Source: Kiritimatiellia bacterium
GTDB taxonomy: Bacteria > Verrucomicrobiota > Kiritimatiellia > RFP12 > UBA1067
Reading direction: 5' to 3'
DNA: 20,537 nt
Assembly: GCA_017965685.1 (NCBI GenBank)
Contig: JAGCPM010000122.1
Location: forward strand, 1-20,537
Shown: piece after piece, positions 1-7,430 of the stretch
Numbering within the stretch: position 1 is the stretch's first letter
Layout: each line of letters begins with the position of its first letter
Translations under genes and position numbers: made by a program
Notes under the pieces: generated by a model
Seen by the model: the letters and a program-made list of their open reading frames with translations, nothing else
The model's database searches: none
What the model was told of the DNA's origin: nothing

Positions 1-1034
1 ATCGTCTGGCGCGTGTAGAACCGCACCGGCACCTTTTCGTCCGACACCATATTTCGCGCGCCCGGCTTTTCGGAATACGGCGTGAAGGCAAAAGAAATCC
101 CGCTGAAAGAGATATCATGCACATAGTCGCCCCTGTCGGGGTTGCCGCGAAAGATTACGAGTACGCCGCTTTTGGCCATCGGTGCAATCGCATGCAAAGA
201 TTCCATAGTTTCGCCCAGCAGCGGACGGTAGAGAATGCGAAGAGCTTTACCGTCGTAGAACCATTCGCCTGGCGAGTCGAACGCACCGCGCACATTTTCA
301 AACCAAACCAAAGTCTCCTTCGTCGACCAAGTACCGTTGTATCCCATCTTGACTTTACGGCTGGTTTCCACGGCCATGGACGCAGGATCGACATTGCGGA
401 CTCCCTGCCGCGCCGCGTTCCATTTGTGGACGGCGCAAAGGGAAACATACGGAAGGTCTTCCGCATCTATCGCGACTACCGCCGCCATCGCGGCGTTCGT
501 GGACGCTATGCGCTGCACATACGAGAGAGAACCATTTTCTGGATTCTTCTGCTCGCATTCCTCCGCCACACTCAACTTCATACAGCCGGCGGACAGATTG
601 TTAGGCACGGCATCCGGCGCGCGGGCACGTTCGGCGCGGCGCCCGTTCACCCAAAGCTGCTCGAACCAGACAGGGTTCCCGTCCACATCCTTCGGCACTG
701 GCGCGGACCACACACCACCGCCATCATCGCGCCAGCCGTCGACCCGCTCGCCGCCGACGAAGGCCGCATTGCCATCTTCTCCAATCCAGCGGACCGGTGC
801 TTCGGGTGTTCCAGAATCCACAGGCGTGAACACGAGCGGCTCTGCAAGAAAATACGCGCCCCGCTTCACGCGGACAGTCCATGCGCCAGCATCGCCTTTC
901 GCCTTCGCCGCACGAATCGCAAACAACGCTTCATTCGGCGACATGCCTCCCGGCGAAACGACCAATTCGCCTCCAGTGGCCACCGTCACAATCGCCACCG
1001 CGAGAATGGCTGCAATGACAGTCGCCGCTTTCAT
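1..1034 (-). CDS. Secreted right-handed parallel beta-helix protein, GH141/pectate-lyase-like (3' end outside window)
   Basis: The frame stays open for 344 codons from ATG 1034 to the left edge with no stop, so this is the N-terminal part of a longer gene. The product starts with a signal peptide (residues 1-22, K2 then a hydrophobic run VIAAILAVAIVTVA). Residues 23-110 have the layout of secreted beta-helix glycosidases: an xVSPGG entry, RGAYFLAEPLVFTPVDSGTP, a VGGERVDGW strand pair and a VWFEQLWVNGRRAERAR segment. Around residues 295-325, a stretch including VHDISFSGISFAFT looks like the first beta-helix rungs. Family knowledge: such proteins (GH141 and relatives) cleave fucosyl, xylan or pectin-type linkages. 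The substrate cannot be told here because the catalytic rungs lie beyond the window. The start overlaps the transporter stop (ATGA), with GAGG placed 7 nt upstream of the ATG. Gene reality is near certain; the family is likely but not proven. Confidence 0.8.
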   Translation of the reverse strand, partial: MKAATVIAAILAVAIVTVATGGELVVSPGGMSPNEALFAIRAAKAKGDAGAWTVRVKRGAYFLAEPLVFTPVDSGTPEAPVRWIGEDGNAAFVGGERVDGWRDDGGGVWSAPVPKDVDGNPVWFEQLWVNGRRAERARAPDAVPNNLSAGCMKLSVAEECEQKNPENGSLSYVQRIASTNAAMAAVVAIDAEDLPYVSLCAVHKWNAARQGVRNVDPASMAVETSRKVKMGYNGTWSTKETLVWFENVRGAFDSPGEWFYDGKALRILYRPLLGETMESLHAIAPMAKSGVLVIFRGNPDRGDYVHDISFSGISFAFTPYSEKPGARNMVSDEKVPVRFYTRQT

Positions 1035-2323
1035 CGTCCCGCCTCTTCCTTGTTTTCACGTGAATACCCGTCGGCCTTGGCGGACCAGGCGCAGAGGAAA
1101 AGAGCCATGCCGACTAGGGCGAAGAACGCGACAGCACAGAGAGTCACGCCCCATCCGAACGTTTCCTTGATAAAGGCGATGCCGATGCCGGAAACTGTAG
1201 TGGAAAGATAGCCCATGATTCCGGCGAATCCGGTCGCAAGCGCAGCGGCCTCCTTCGTCGCCTGGTTCGCGACGATGATTCCGGTCAACGCCTGCGGGCC
1301 GTAGATGCAGAATCCCGCCCCCATCAAAAGAAGCGTCGCCTGCCAAGCCGGCGCACCTTCAGGAAGGAGCCAGAAGCCGAACGCGAACGCCGCCGCGAAA
1401 AGCATGAAGAACACCCCCGTGCGACATCCTCGCCCCTTGAACACCTTATCCGTCACCCATCCGGCACAGATCGTGCCGATGACGGCCGCGAGCTCAAACG
1501 CAATAATCATGAGTCCGCCTTTGGCAACGGGGATGCCCTTCATCTGCTTGAGGAACGTCGGCCCCCAATCAAGAAATCCGAACCGGACGACATACACGAA
1601 AAAGTTGGCGAGTGCGACCAGCCAGATCACCCTGTTGCCGAAAACGAGGCGCCGGCGTTCCGCAGCAGTCAGGCCATTCCCCGTGCCCTCTTCCCGGTTC
1701 CCCGTTCCCAGTTCCAACGCCGGCAACCCTGCCTCGACCGGAGTCTCCTTCACGCAGAGGAAGGTGAAGACCGCCGCAGCCACCGCGAGCGCGGCGGGAA
1801 AGTAGAAACACCAGCGCCAGCCAAATCCAAGAGCGAAAAGCGCGGAGCAAAGCCCGAGCGCCAACACCGCGCCGACGCTGTGAGAAGCATTCCACACCGA
1901 CATCTTCGTCGCAAGTTCCTTTGGATGGATCCAATGCGCAAGCATCTTCGCGCATGGCGGGAAGCCCATGCCCTGCGCCCATCCGTTCAATATCCAGAAG
2001 ATTGCGAAGAACAGCGTCAGGCTGGAGCACCCGAAGAAAAAGTTTGTCGCGGCGGAAAGCGCAAGACCAACGGCCATGAAGATACGCCCGTTCAACCGAT
2101 CCGCCCAGAATCCGTTTATGAACCGGCTGAGTCCGTAGAGAACCCCATGGACCGTCATGACGATTCCGAGCGCGTATGTGGAGATGACGCCCTCTTCCAG
2201 CATGGCAGGCTGAGCCATCGAGAGGTTCTTCCTAGCAATGTAGAAAAACGCATACGAAATCGCGCTGAACGCGATAAAACGCCACTGGGCCTTGATGAAC
2301 TTTTTCTGGATTTCAGCAGTCAT
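1031..2323 (-). CDS. MFS organophosphate:phosphate antiporter, GlpT/UhpT family
   Basis: A 430-residue inner-membrane protein with about twelve hydrophobic segments. Two motifs place it in the OPA family: YAFFYIARKNLSMAQP (residues 24-39) and YVVRFGFLDWGPTFLKQ (244-260). R31 and R247 match the two arginines that bind phosphate in E. coli GlpT (R45, R269). The family swaps inorganic phosphate for glycerol-3-phosphate, hexose-6-phosphate or phosphoglycerate; the exact substrate cannot be read from sequence. The start at 2323 is fixed by AGGAGG 7 nt upstream; the frame is open further up to 2548 but that stretch lies inside the phosphatase gene. The loop after TM6 (residues 203-216) is encoded by a heptanucleotide array. 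The neighbours suggest uptake of glycerol phosphate for the dehydrogenases encoded upstream. The stop overlaps the next start (ATGA). Confidence 0.9.
   Translation of the reverse strand: MTAEIQKKFIKAQWRFIAFSAISYAFFYIARKNLSMAQPAMLEEGVISTYALGIVMTVHGVLYGLSRFINGFWADRLNGRIFMAVGLALSAATNFFFGCSSLTLFFAIFWILNGWAQGMGFPPCAKMLAHWIHPKELATKMSVWNASHSVGAVLALGLCSALFALGFGWRWCFYFPAALAVAAAVFTFLCVKETPVEAGLPALELGTGNREEGTGNGLTAAERRRLVFGNRVIWLVALANFFVYVVRFGFLDWGPTFLKQMKGIPVAKGGLMIIAFELAAVIGTICAGWVTDKVFKGRGCRTGVFFMLFAAAFAFGFWLLPEGAPAWQATLLLMGAGFCIYGPQALTGIIVANQATKEAAALATGFAGIMGYLSTTVSGIGIAFIKETFGWGVTLCAVAFFALVGMALFLCAWSAKADGYSRENKEEAGR
1676..1717 (-). repeat. Degenerate heptanucleotide array inside the transporter gene
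   Basis: Six consecutive 7-bp units on the + strand: attcccc, gtgccct, cttcccg, gttcccc, gttccca, gttccaa. The core is nTTCCCn. The array is 42 bp, a multiple of three, so it stays in frame and adds 14 residues (LELGTGNREEGTGN) to the central cytoplasmic loop between TM6 and TM7. The repeat in the protein (GTGN twice, 7 residues apart) reflects the 21-nt period. The residues are unlike the rest of the loop and probably tolerated because the loop is not part of the transport core. Confidence 0.8.
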
Positions 2324-2330
2324 TGTTTTT

Positions 2331-2336
2331 CCTCCT
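2331..2336 (-). promoter_or_regulatory. Ribosome binding site that sets the transporter start
   Basis: AGGAGG on the minus strand, 7 nt from ATG 2323. It lies just after the phosphatase stop (2337-2339) and rejects the longer in-frame start at 2548. An ATG at 2340 reads only MKEEKQ before a stop that overlaps the transporter start; that reading is most likely a by-product of the SD sequence. Confidence 0.85.
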
Positions 2337-3188
2337 TCATTTGCCGGGCAATTCCACTTTGTCGAACGTCTCAACGACAATCGATGGCGGCGCACCTGAA
2401 TATCTTGCCAAATCTTCACGCGTTGTTTCTCCTGAAAGAACGCATACAAAATCGATTCCGGCATTGTCGGCGATCGCCTTGTCTGTGTAGAGCCTGTCCC
2501 CGACGACCGCAATCTCCTCCGGCGCGAACTCGGCCAGAACGGGCGCAAGAAGTGTGGGCGACGGCTTGCCGAAAATATGGCTCGGCTTCATCCGGTTCGT
2601 CGTCTCGAGAAGTTTCAAAATGCCGCCGATGTCGGGGATCGGACCGCGTTCCGACGGACAGCAGTTGTCGGGATGCGTCGCCACAAAATCGACTGGCGCA
2701 CGATTCTTCGTCCGGACGGGGCACATCGTGCCGGGCGGCACGTTCCGCATGTTCCATAGCTCTGTCGCCCTGGCGAGCTTATCATACGTCAGCTCCTTGT
2801 CGTAGGTTAGCGCGATCAGTTCGTTCGACTCCGGATCGTAGTCAAGCGACACGCCCGTGTCCGCAAGCCTTTCGGACATGTGGGCCTTGACTCTCTCGCT
2901 GGAGATGAGATAGACCGACTTATAACCTTTCTCTCGGATATACGCCTCAAGCGTGATGAGCGGTGTAAGTATCTGGTCCTCCGTCACGGGAATCGCCGCG
3001 CCTGATACTTTCTTCATGTATTCGTCGGGGCACTTCGACGTGTTGTTCGTGAGGTAGAAGAACCTGAACCGTCCAGAATTCGTATGGCGTATCACGAAAT
3101 CGACTGCCGGGGCTATAGGGTTCGGCCCCATGAAAAGCGTTCCGTCCAAGTCGCAGACAAACGCTTTTTTCTTCTTCAAGTCAAACAT
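2337..3188 (-). CDS. HAD-IIA family phosphatase (NagD/AraL/glycerol-phosphate phosphatase type)
   Basis: A 283-residue cytoplasmic protein of normal length for HAD subfamily IIA. Motif I is CDLDGTLF (D13 nucleophile, D15 acid/base), motif II is YLTNNTS (T47), motif III is FGKPSP (K208) and motif IV is VVGDRLYTD (D231, D236). The cap between motifs II and III (about 70-200) is of the IIA type. Known members dephosphorylate sugar phosphates, glycerol phosphate, phosphoglycolate, UMP or pyridoxal phosphate. B. subtilis AraL, a relative, is encoded next to AraM, and the same pairing with an AraM-type gene occurs here. Inference: it removes phosphate from glycerol phosphate or from toxic phosphorylated intermediates. 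SD GGGAG lies 5 nt before ATG 3188; the gene follows the DUF1667 gene by 18 bp. Confidence 0.88.
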   Translation of the reverse strand: MFDLKKKKAFVCDLDGTLFMGPNPIAPAVDFVIRHTNSGRFRFFYLTNNTSKCPDEYMKKVSGAAIPVTEDQILTPLITLEAYIREKGYKSVYLISSERVKAHMSERLADTGVSLDYDPESNELIALTYDKELTYDKLARATELWNMRNVPPGTMCPVRTKNRAPVDFVATHPDNCCPSERGPIPDIGGILKLLETTNRMKPSHIFGKPSPTLLAPVLAEFAPEEIAVVGDRLYTDKAIADNAGIDFVCVLSGETTREDLARYSGAPPSIVVETFDKVELPGK

Positions 3189-3206
3189 ACCGTCTCCCTT
3201 TCCCGA

Positions 3207-3551
3207 TTACATATTGGCCGTGGCAACGACATCTACACCGGTTCCGGCGACGTTCGGGATGATGACATCGCCGATTTTCACCGGGAGCTGCACGGTGGTC
3301 TGATGCAGCGCAAAAAGGACGTCGTCTATCTTCGGCTTTGGAATTGCCGTTTTCGTTTTGACCGGCAGAGGTTTGCGCATACCGGCGATTCGCACAAGTC
3401 CCGTCACCATGCGCGTGGGATTGACCAATTCGCTTTTCGCGTACGCCTCGCCGCGCGGACAGGCGTTGCCCGAGACAGCGACCTCGCCATTATCGCGCTT
3501 CTCGACATCCATCTCACATCCGCGCGGGCAGTTTATGCATATCATTTTCAT
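3207..3551 (-). CDS. DUF1667 Cys-rich partner protein of the flavoprotein
   Basis: A 114-residue protein with an N-terminal cysteine cluster, CINCPRGCEMDV plus NACPRGEAY (C5, C8, C12, C31), fitting a metal or iron-sulfur site. The rest is a small basic beta-rich part with KPLPVKTKTAIPK and a VIIPNVAGTGVDVVAT end. It matches DUF1667, which in many bacteria, notably Firmicutes, is encoded directly after a GlpA-like dehydrogenase and an FAD/NAD oxidoreductase; the order here is the same. Its exact role is unknown; a small electron-transfer subunit of that complex is the natural guess. No Shine-Dalgarno sequence is visible before ATG 3551 (or the in-frame ATG 3545), because the 19-bp gap is filled by a heptanucleotide array. 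Translation may depend on coupling to the gene upstream. Confidence 0.88.
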   Translation of the reverse strand: MKMICINCPRGCEMDVEKRDNGEVAVSGNACPRGEAYAKSELVNPTRMVTGLVRIAGMRKPLPVKTKTAIPKPKIDDVLFALHQTTVQLPVKIGDVIIPNVAGTGVDVVATANM

Positions 3552-3553
3552 GG

Positions 3554-3595
3554 TTGTCAGTCATTGGTCGTTAGTGGTTAGTGGCTAGTGCATAA
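3554..3595 (-). repeat. Heptanucleotide array spanning the flavoprotein stop codon and the gap to DUF1667
   Basis: Units on the + strand from 3561: tcattgg, tcgttag, tggttag, tggctag, tgcataa, with a decayed unit before. Read on the minus strand the array codes for the last flavoprotein residues (ALATNH) and supplies its TAA stop (3573-3571), then fills the gap to the next ATG. Confidence 0.75.
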
Positions 3596-6042
3596 GCGGC
3601 GGCACTACGGCCGGCGACTTCCGAGTCGCGGCTCACCCAATCGACGAGATCGTAGACCCTGACGACGTTGCCGCCCGCAAAGATGCCGGGAACGCTCGTT
3701 GCCATGGTCTTCGGATCGACCCTCGGGCCACGCGTCTTCGGATCCATATCGACCCCCGCCTTTTTCGTGAGTTCGTTTTCCGGGATGAGTCCGCACGAAA
3801 GGACGAGTGTATCGCAGTCATAGTGGATCTCCGTACCGGGAATTGGCTTCAAGTTGTCGTCCACCTGCGCGACCTTGACGCCGGTGACGTGTTCGCGTCC
3901 CTCGACGTCGGTAACAGTGTGCGAGAGAAGGAGCGGGATATCATAGTCGTTCAGGCACTGGACAACGTTACGCATAAGACCCGACGATTTCTTCATTATC
4001 TCGATGCAGGCCAAGACCTTCGCACCAGAGAACGTGAGCCGCCGCGCCATGATAAGCCCGATATCGCCGGAGCCGAGGATTACGACGCGCTTGCCAGGCA
4101 TGATGCCGTCCATGTTGACGAGCCTCTGGACGGTTCCGGCGGTATAGACTCCTGCTGGGCGCGTTCCCGGCGTCATGAGAGCGCCGCGCGGTCTTTCGCG
4201 GCAACCCATAGCGAGCACCACGGAACGGGTTTTGTAAATCTTGAGTCCGCCACGCGGCGACATTGCAGTCACCTTCGCACCACCGTCAGGTTGCGGCCGG
4301 ATGTCCAAAACCATCGTGCCGCATGCGACAGGGATGCCGAGTTCAACGGTCTTGTCCACGAAGCGCTCGGCATATTCGGGACCGGTAAGCTCCTCTTTAA
4401 AACGGTGGAGGCCGAAGCCGTTGTGTATGCACTGCTGGAGGATTCCACCCGGCGCATCATCACGTTCGAGAACAAGTACATGCGCCGCGCCGTTTTCCTT
4501 GGCGGCGCACGCCGCCGCAAGTCCCGCAGGCCCGGCACCAACAACGAGAACGTCGACTACGGGGTCAGACCCCGCTGGAGCAACCATGGGGGTCTGACCC
4601 CATAGTCCCTGAAGCGTCTTCGGCGCAGTTTTTCTAGAAAAGAGAAAAGCTTCCGGCGGCAGTCCAAGCTCGCTCCCGAGTATCTCGATAAGGCGCGGAG
4701 TGCAAAAGCCGCCCTGGCAGCGTCCCATACCGCTACGGGTGCGGCGCTTGATGCCGTCGAGCGTCCTTGCTCCGACTCTTGCGCGGATGGCGGCGCGGAT
4801 TTCGCCCTCCGTTATCCCCTCGCAGCGGCAAACGACGCGTCCGAACGACGGATCACGCTCCACCAGTTCGGCCAGTTCTTCCGGCGGCAGATCCCTTGTC
4901 CTCGGCCACCAGGAAACGTCTTTCGATATGAGCGAGCGGTTCTTGCGCGAGGCAACAAGACGCACGGCGACAAGCTCCGCGAGATAAACACCTATCGCGG
5001 GCGCGGAGGTTAGGCCCGGCGACTCCACGCCGACTGCGTTGAAAAAACTCGGCGCATCCGGTGCTTCGCCCAGGATGAAGTCGCCGACCGTCGTCTCGTG
5101 CGCACGCATTCCGGAAAACTCCGCCATCACCTTGCCGAGCGGCAGATTGGGATAGGTGCGCCGGGCCCCGTCCTTGACCTTCTCCAGCCCCGCATATGTG
5201 GTGGCCTTGTCTTCTTTGTCGCCCACATCCTCGGCCGTCGGGCCGACGATCATCGTGCCGTCCACGGTGGGCGAGACGAGGATTCCCTTGCCCATCTTCG
5301 AGGGACACTGGAACATCGTGGACGTGAACGTGCCGTCCTCGTCGCGGTCAATCATCAGGTATTCGCCGCGCCGCGCGGTGATGGCATACTTCGTCGCACT
5401 CGCAAGGTTGTTGAGTTCGTCGGAATGGCAGCCGGCGCAGTTCACGAGGGCACGGGCAGAAAATTCGCGCCCGTCTTCACAAACGACACGCCAACCATCA
5501 CCATCTTTGCAGCCGACTATCTGAACAACTTTCGCGTCGAAGACAAATTCCGCACCATTAGCGGCGGCATTTTCGGCATAGCGGAACGTCAGCTCGTAGG
5601 GGCAGCAGATGCCGCCAGTAGGCGCCCACAATGCCGCCGTCGCCTCCGGTGAAACGTTCGGCTCACGGCGGCGCAGCTCATCCTGCGATATGATTTCCGT
5701 CGGAACGCCGTTCTGAACGCCGCGTTCCTTCAGTTCGGCGAGAGTTATCTCGTCATCCGGCCCGAACGCGAGCACGAGAGAACCGTTGCGCCGAAACGGC
5801 ACCTTCAGTTCGCGGCAGACGTCCTCGAACATGCGGTTGCCGAGGACGTTGAACTTCGCCTTGTTTGTCCCCGGCTTCGCGTCGAAGCCAGCATGGACGA
5901 TGGCACTGTTCGCCTTGGATGCACCCTCGGCGACGTCGCTCCCCGCCTCCAGCACGAGAACGTTCAGATTCCACCGCGTCAGCTCGCGCGCCACCGCGCA
6001 TCCGACCACGCCCGCACCGATTACGACAACATCGGCATTCAT
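3571..6042 (-). CDS. Fused double flavoprotein: GlpA-like dehydrogenase with [2Fe-2S] domain + FAD/NAD oxidoreductase
   Basis: An 823-residue cytoplasmic protein made of two enzymes. The N-terminal half starts with VVVIGAGVVGCAVARE (FAD-binding GxGxxG) and continues as a GlpA/DAO-type dehydrogenase to about residue 370. A BFD-like [2Fe-2S] domain follows, with VCRCEG (C405, C407) and GRCQGGFC (C442, C447). After a short linker (480-495), the second half opens with VLVVGAGPAGLAAACAAKENG and resembles the NAD/FAD oxidoreductase usually encoded by a separate gene. Family knowledge: the pair plus DUF1667 forms a glycerol-3-phosphate dehydrogenase-like complex that makes dihydroxyacetone phosphate and passes electrons on. 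The linker is encoded by an inverted repeat (4557-4605). Start chosen at ATG 6042: GGGAGG lies 7 nt upstream and the start overlaps the previous stop (ATGA); an upstream TTG at 6057 is less likely. The C-terminus ends within a heptamer array. Confidence 0.9.
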   Translation of the reverse strand: MNADVVVIGAGVVGCAVARELTRWNLNVLVLEAGSDVAEGASKANSAIVHAGFDAKPGTNKAKFNVLGNRMFEDVCRELKVPFRRNGSLVLAFGPDDEITLAELKERGVQNGVPTEIISQDELRRREPNVSPEATAALWAPTGGICCPYELTFRYAENAAANGAEFVFDAKVVQIVGCKDGDGWRVVCEDGREFSARALVNCAGCHSDELNNLASATKYAITARRGEYLMIDRDEDGTFTSTMFQCPSKMGKGILVSPTVDGTMIVGPTAEDVGDKEDKATTYAGLEKVKDGARRTYPNLPLGKVMAEFSGMRAHETTVGDFILGEAPDAPSFFNAVGVESPGLTSAPAIGVYLAELVAVRLVASRKNRSLISKDVSWWPRTRDLPPEELAELVERDPSFGRVVCRCEGITEGEIRAAIRARVGARTLDGIKRRTRSGMGRCQGGFCTPRLIEILGSELGLPPEAFLFSRKTAPKTLQGLWGQTPMVAPAGSDPVVDVLVVGAGPAGLAAACAAKENGAAHVLVLERDDAPGGILQQCIHNGFGLHRFKEELTGPEYAERFVDKTVELGIPVACGTMVLDIRPQPDGGAKVTAMSPRGGLKIYKTRSVVLAMGCRERPRGALMTPGTRPAGVYTAGTVQRLVNMDGIMPGKRVVILGSGDIGLIMARRLTFSGAKVLACIEIMKKSSGLMRNVVQCLNDYDIPLLLSHTVTDVEGREHVTGVKVAQVDDNLKPIPGTEIHYDCDTLVLSCGLIPENELTKKAGVDMDPKTRGPRVDPKTMATSVPGIFAGGNVVRVYDLVDWVSRDSEVAGRSAAAYALATNH
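4557..4605 (-). repeat. REP-like inverted repeat (GGGGTCAGACCCC) in the fusion linker
   Basis: Two arms, ctacggggtcagacccc (4557-4573) and ggggtctgaccccatag (4589-4605), are reverse complements at 16 of 17 positions around a 15-bp spacer. Each arm is itself a near palindrome. On the minus strand the repeat codes for WGQTPMVAPAGSDPV without a stop. Short palindromic units like this are typical of REP or MITE-type elements, normally found between genes; the element class is inference. Confidence 0.8.
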
Positions 6043-7391
6043 TTTCCGACCTCCCAAATCCCCCCAGGGCCGAAAAGCTCGCCCAGCAACTCATCCATCA
6101 GCCCAAGTCTCTCTACAAGGTCCAATCCGAAATATCTAGTGCGCATATACGGAATGCCACGACATGTGTCGCGGAATCGTTTTCTCGAGACGCCGACCAT
6201 CTCCGGCTCGCAAGGCGCACCGGCAAGGCACAAGTTCTCTCGAACCTCGCCGAACGGCATTATCTGATTGCGGATGCGTTCCGAAAGTTCCGGCCACACG
6301 CGTTTGAACGTCGAAAGTTCCTCCCGCAACCTGTCCGGCGAGGAATACTTCTTCGCCATCTCACCCTCGGCGCGGCGGATGTGCGCAGGACGGCTGCCGT
6401 AGACATCGGGGAACGTCGCTTTCAGTTCGTCGAACGTCGCCGGCCACAACGCGACCGCTTTCTCCACATCGAGCCGGGACAGGTCGCGGCGCAAAAGAAA
6501 CTCCAGCGTCTTCGTCGAGAAGAGCGTGCCGATTCCGACCTTGAATCCGTGCGAGACGGGCCGTCCGTCGAATGCGAGGTCTTCCATGTCCCAATAATGC
6601 GAGACCTGGTGCTCCGTGCCGCTTGCCGGACGCGACGACCCCATCGCCTGCATCGCGAAGCCGCTCATGACAAGTCCTTCGCAGAGCTTCCTAACCTCGC
6701 GCTCGTCACCGGACGCACAGCCGGACGGATTCGAGACCGCATCCCTGAGGGGCTCCTGCACGAGCCGCCACGCGAGCGGATGGATCGCCTCGGAACCGAT
6801 TGCGTCCGCGAGCATCCAGTCGGCCCCCGCTGGAATCTTGGCGATAAGATCGGCGTAGCCGCTCGCCGTCATCTCGCGCGGTGCGGCAGCGGCGACAGTG
6901 CTATCGACAATGCAACCGAGCGGTGCCTTGCAGGGAAGAGTCTGCTTTATGCCGTCCTTCGTGATCGCCGCGCCGTAGGCCGTATAGCCGTCCATCGATG
7001 CCGCCGTGCCGACGACCATGTACCGGAGCCCCAGTTCCTCGCTCGCGCGCTTCGTCAAATCGTTGAGCGTCCCCGACCCGACAGCCACGGCGACCGCACC
7101 GCTCGTCCTGATCGCTTCGCGCACTTCCTCGACCTTCTCGTAGGTGGCGTGGAAGTCCGACCCGTCTGGATTTACCACGTATTCGGCGACCTCCACGCCT
7201 GCACCCCTGAGGCGCGCAACCACCCCATTACCCGCGACCTCCTTTGTGTGTGGATCTTCCACCACAACCGCCTTTTCCGCAAAAGGGAACAGCCTGCGGA
7301 ACATTGCCGCCGCGCCGTCCGCCGCACCGGGGCCGACCTCGCACTCCTTTGTGTCCGTCGCGTTACGCCGCGCATCTTCCATCATTGACAT
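6039..7391 (-). CDS. egsA: Glycerol-1-phosphate dehydrogenase, EgsA/AraM type
   Basis: A 450-residue cytoplasmic enzyme of the metal-dependent dehydrogenase superfamily. A nucleotide-binding loop VGSGTLNDLTK (residues 104-114) is followed by VGTAASMDGYTAYGAA (127-142) and by the metal-site motifs GYADLIAK (D181), SGTEHQVSH (H261) and SHGFKVGIGTL (H281). The family interconverts sn-glycerol-1-phosphate and dihydroxyacetone phosphate with NAD(P)H and a divalent metal (Ni in B. subtilis AraM). It is longer than AraM (about 394 residues), with extra sequence in the C-terminal helical part. SD GGAG lies 7 nt before ATG 7391. The stop overlaps the start of the flavoprotein gene, which suggests coupled expression of enzymes for the two glycerol phosphate enantiomers. 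In this setting a degradative role, oxidising glycerol-1-phosphate, is more likely than lipid synthesis. Confidence 0.88.
   Translation of the reverse strand: MSMMEDARRNATDTKECEVGPGAADGAAAMFRRLFPFAEKAVVVEDPHTKEVAGNGVVARLRGAGVEVAEYVVNPDGSDFHATYEKVEEVREAIRTSGAVAVAVGSGTLNDLTKRASEELGLRYMVVGTAASMDGYTAYGAAITKDGIKQTLPCKAPLGCIVDSTVAAAAPREMTASGYADLIAKIPAGADWMLADAIGSEAIHPLAWRLVQEPLRDAVSNPSGCASGDEREVRKLCEGLVMSGFAMQAMGSSRPASGTEHQVSHYWDMEDLAFDGRPVSHGFKVGIGTLFSTKTLEFLLRRDLSRLDVEKAVALWPATFDELKATFPDVYGSRPAHIRRAEGEMAKKYSSPDRLREELSTFKRVWPELSERIRNQIMPFGEVRENLCLAGAPCEPEMVGVSRKRFRDTCRGIPYMRTRYFGLDLVERLGLMDELLGELFGPGGIWEVGK
6050..6055 (-). promoter_or_regulatory. Ribosome binding site that sets the flavoprotein start
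   Basis: GGGAGG on the minus strand, 7 nt before ATG 6042 and inside the end of the dehydrogenase gene. It supports ATG 6042, giving a product that begins MNADVVVIGAG, over TTG 6057, which lies upstream of this site. Confidence 0.8.
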
Positions 7392-7430
7392 ATTTTCACT
7401 CCATTTCTTTTGCCGCAGTTCTCATGCAAT

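Noticed and set aside
117..1211. Long plus-strand open frames such as this one and others opposite the large genes (5865-7388, 13193-14497)
   Set aside because: They are antisense to genes with clear family motifs, have Arg/His-rich compositions typical of shadow frames in GC-rich DNA, and show no recognisable domain.
2324..2548. Longer in-frame start for the transporter at 2548
   Set aside because: The extra 75 residues lie inside the HAD phosphatase gene, are Arg-rich and unlike the family, and a strong AGGAGG sits before ATG 2323.
6043..6057. TTG start at 6057 for the flavoprotein
   Set aside because: It lies upstream of the GGGAGG site that serves ATG 6042, and ATG 6042 gives the expected short N-terminus before the GxGxxG motif.
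6039..7391. Glycerol-1-phosphate dehydrogenase as part of archaeal-type ether lipid synthesis
   Set aside because: No prenyl transferase (GGGP synthase type) or other lipid gene is in the window; the neighbours are degradative.
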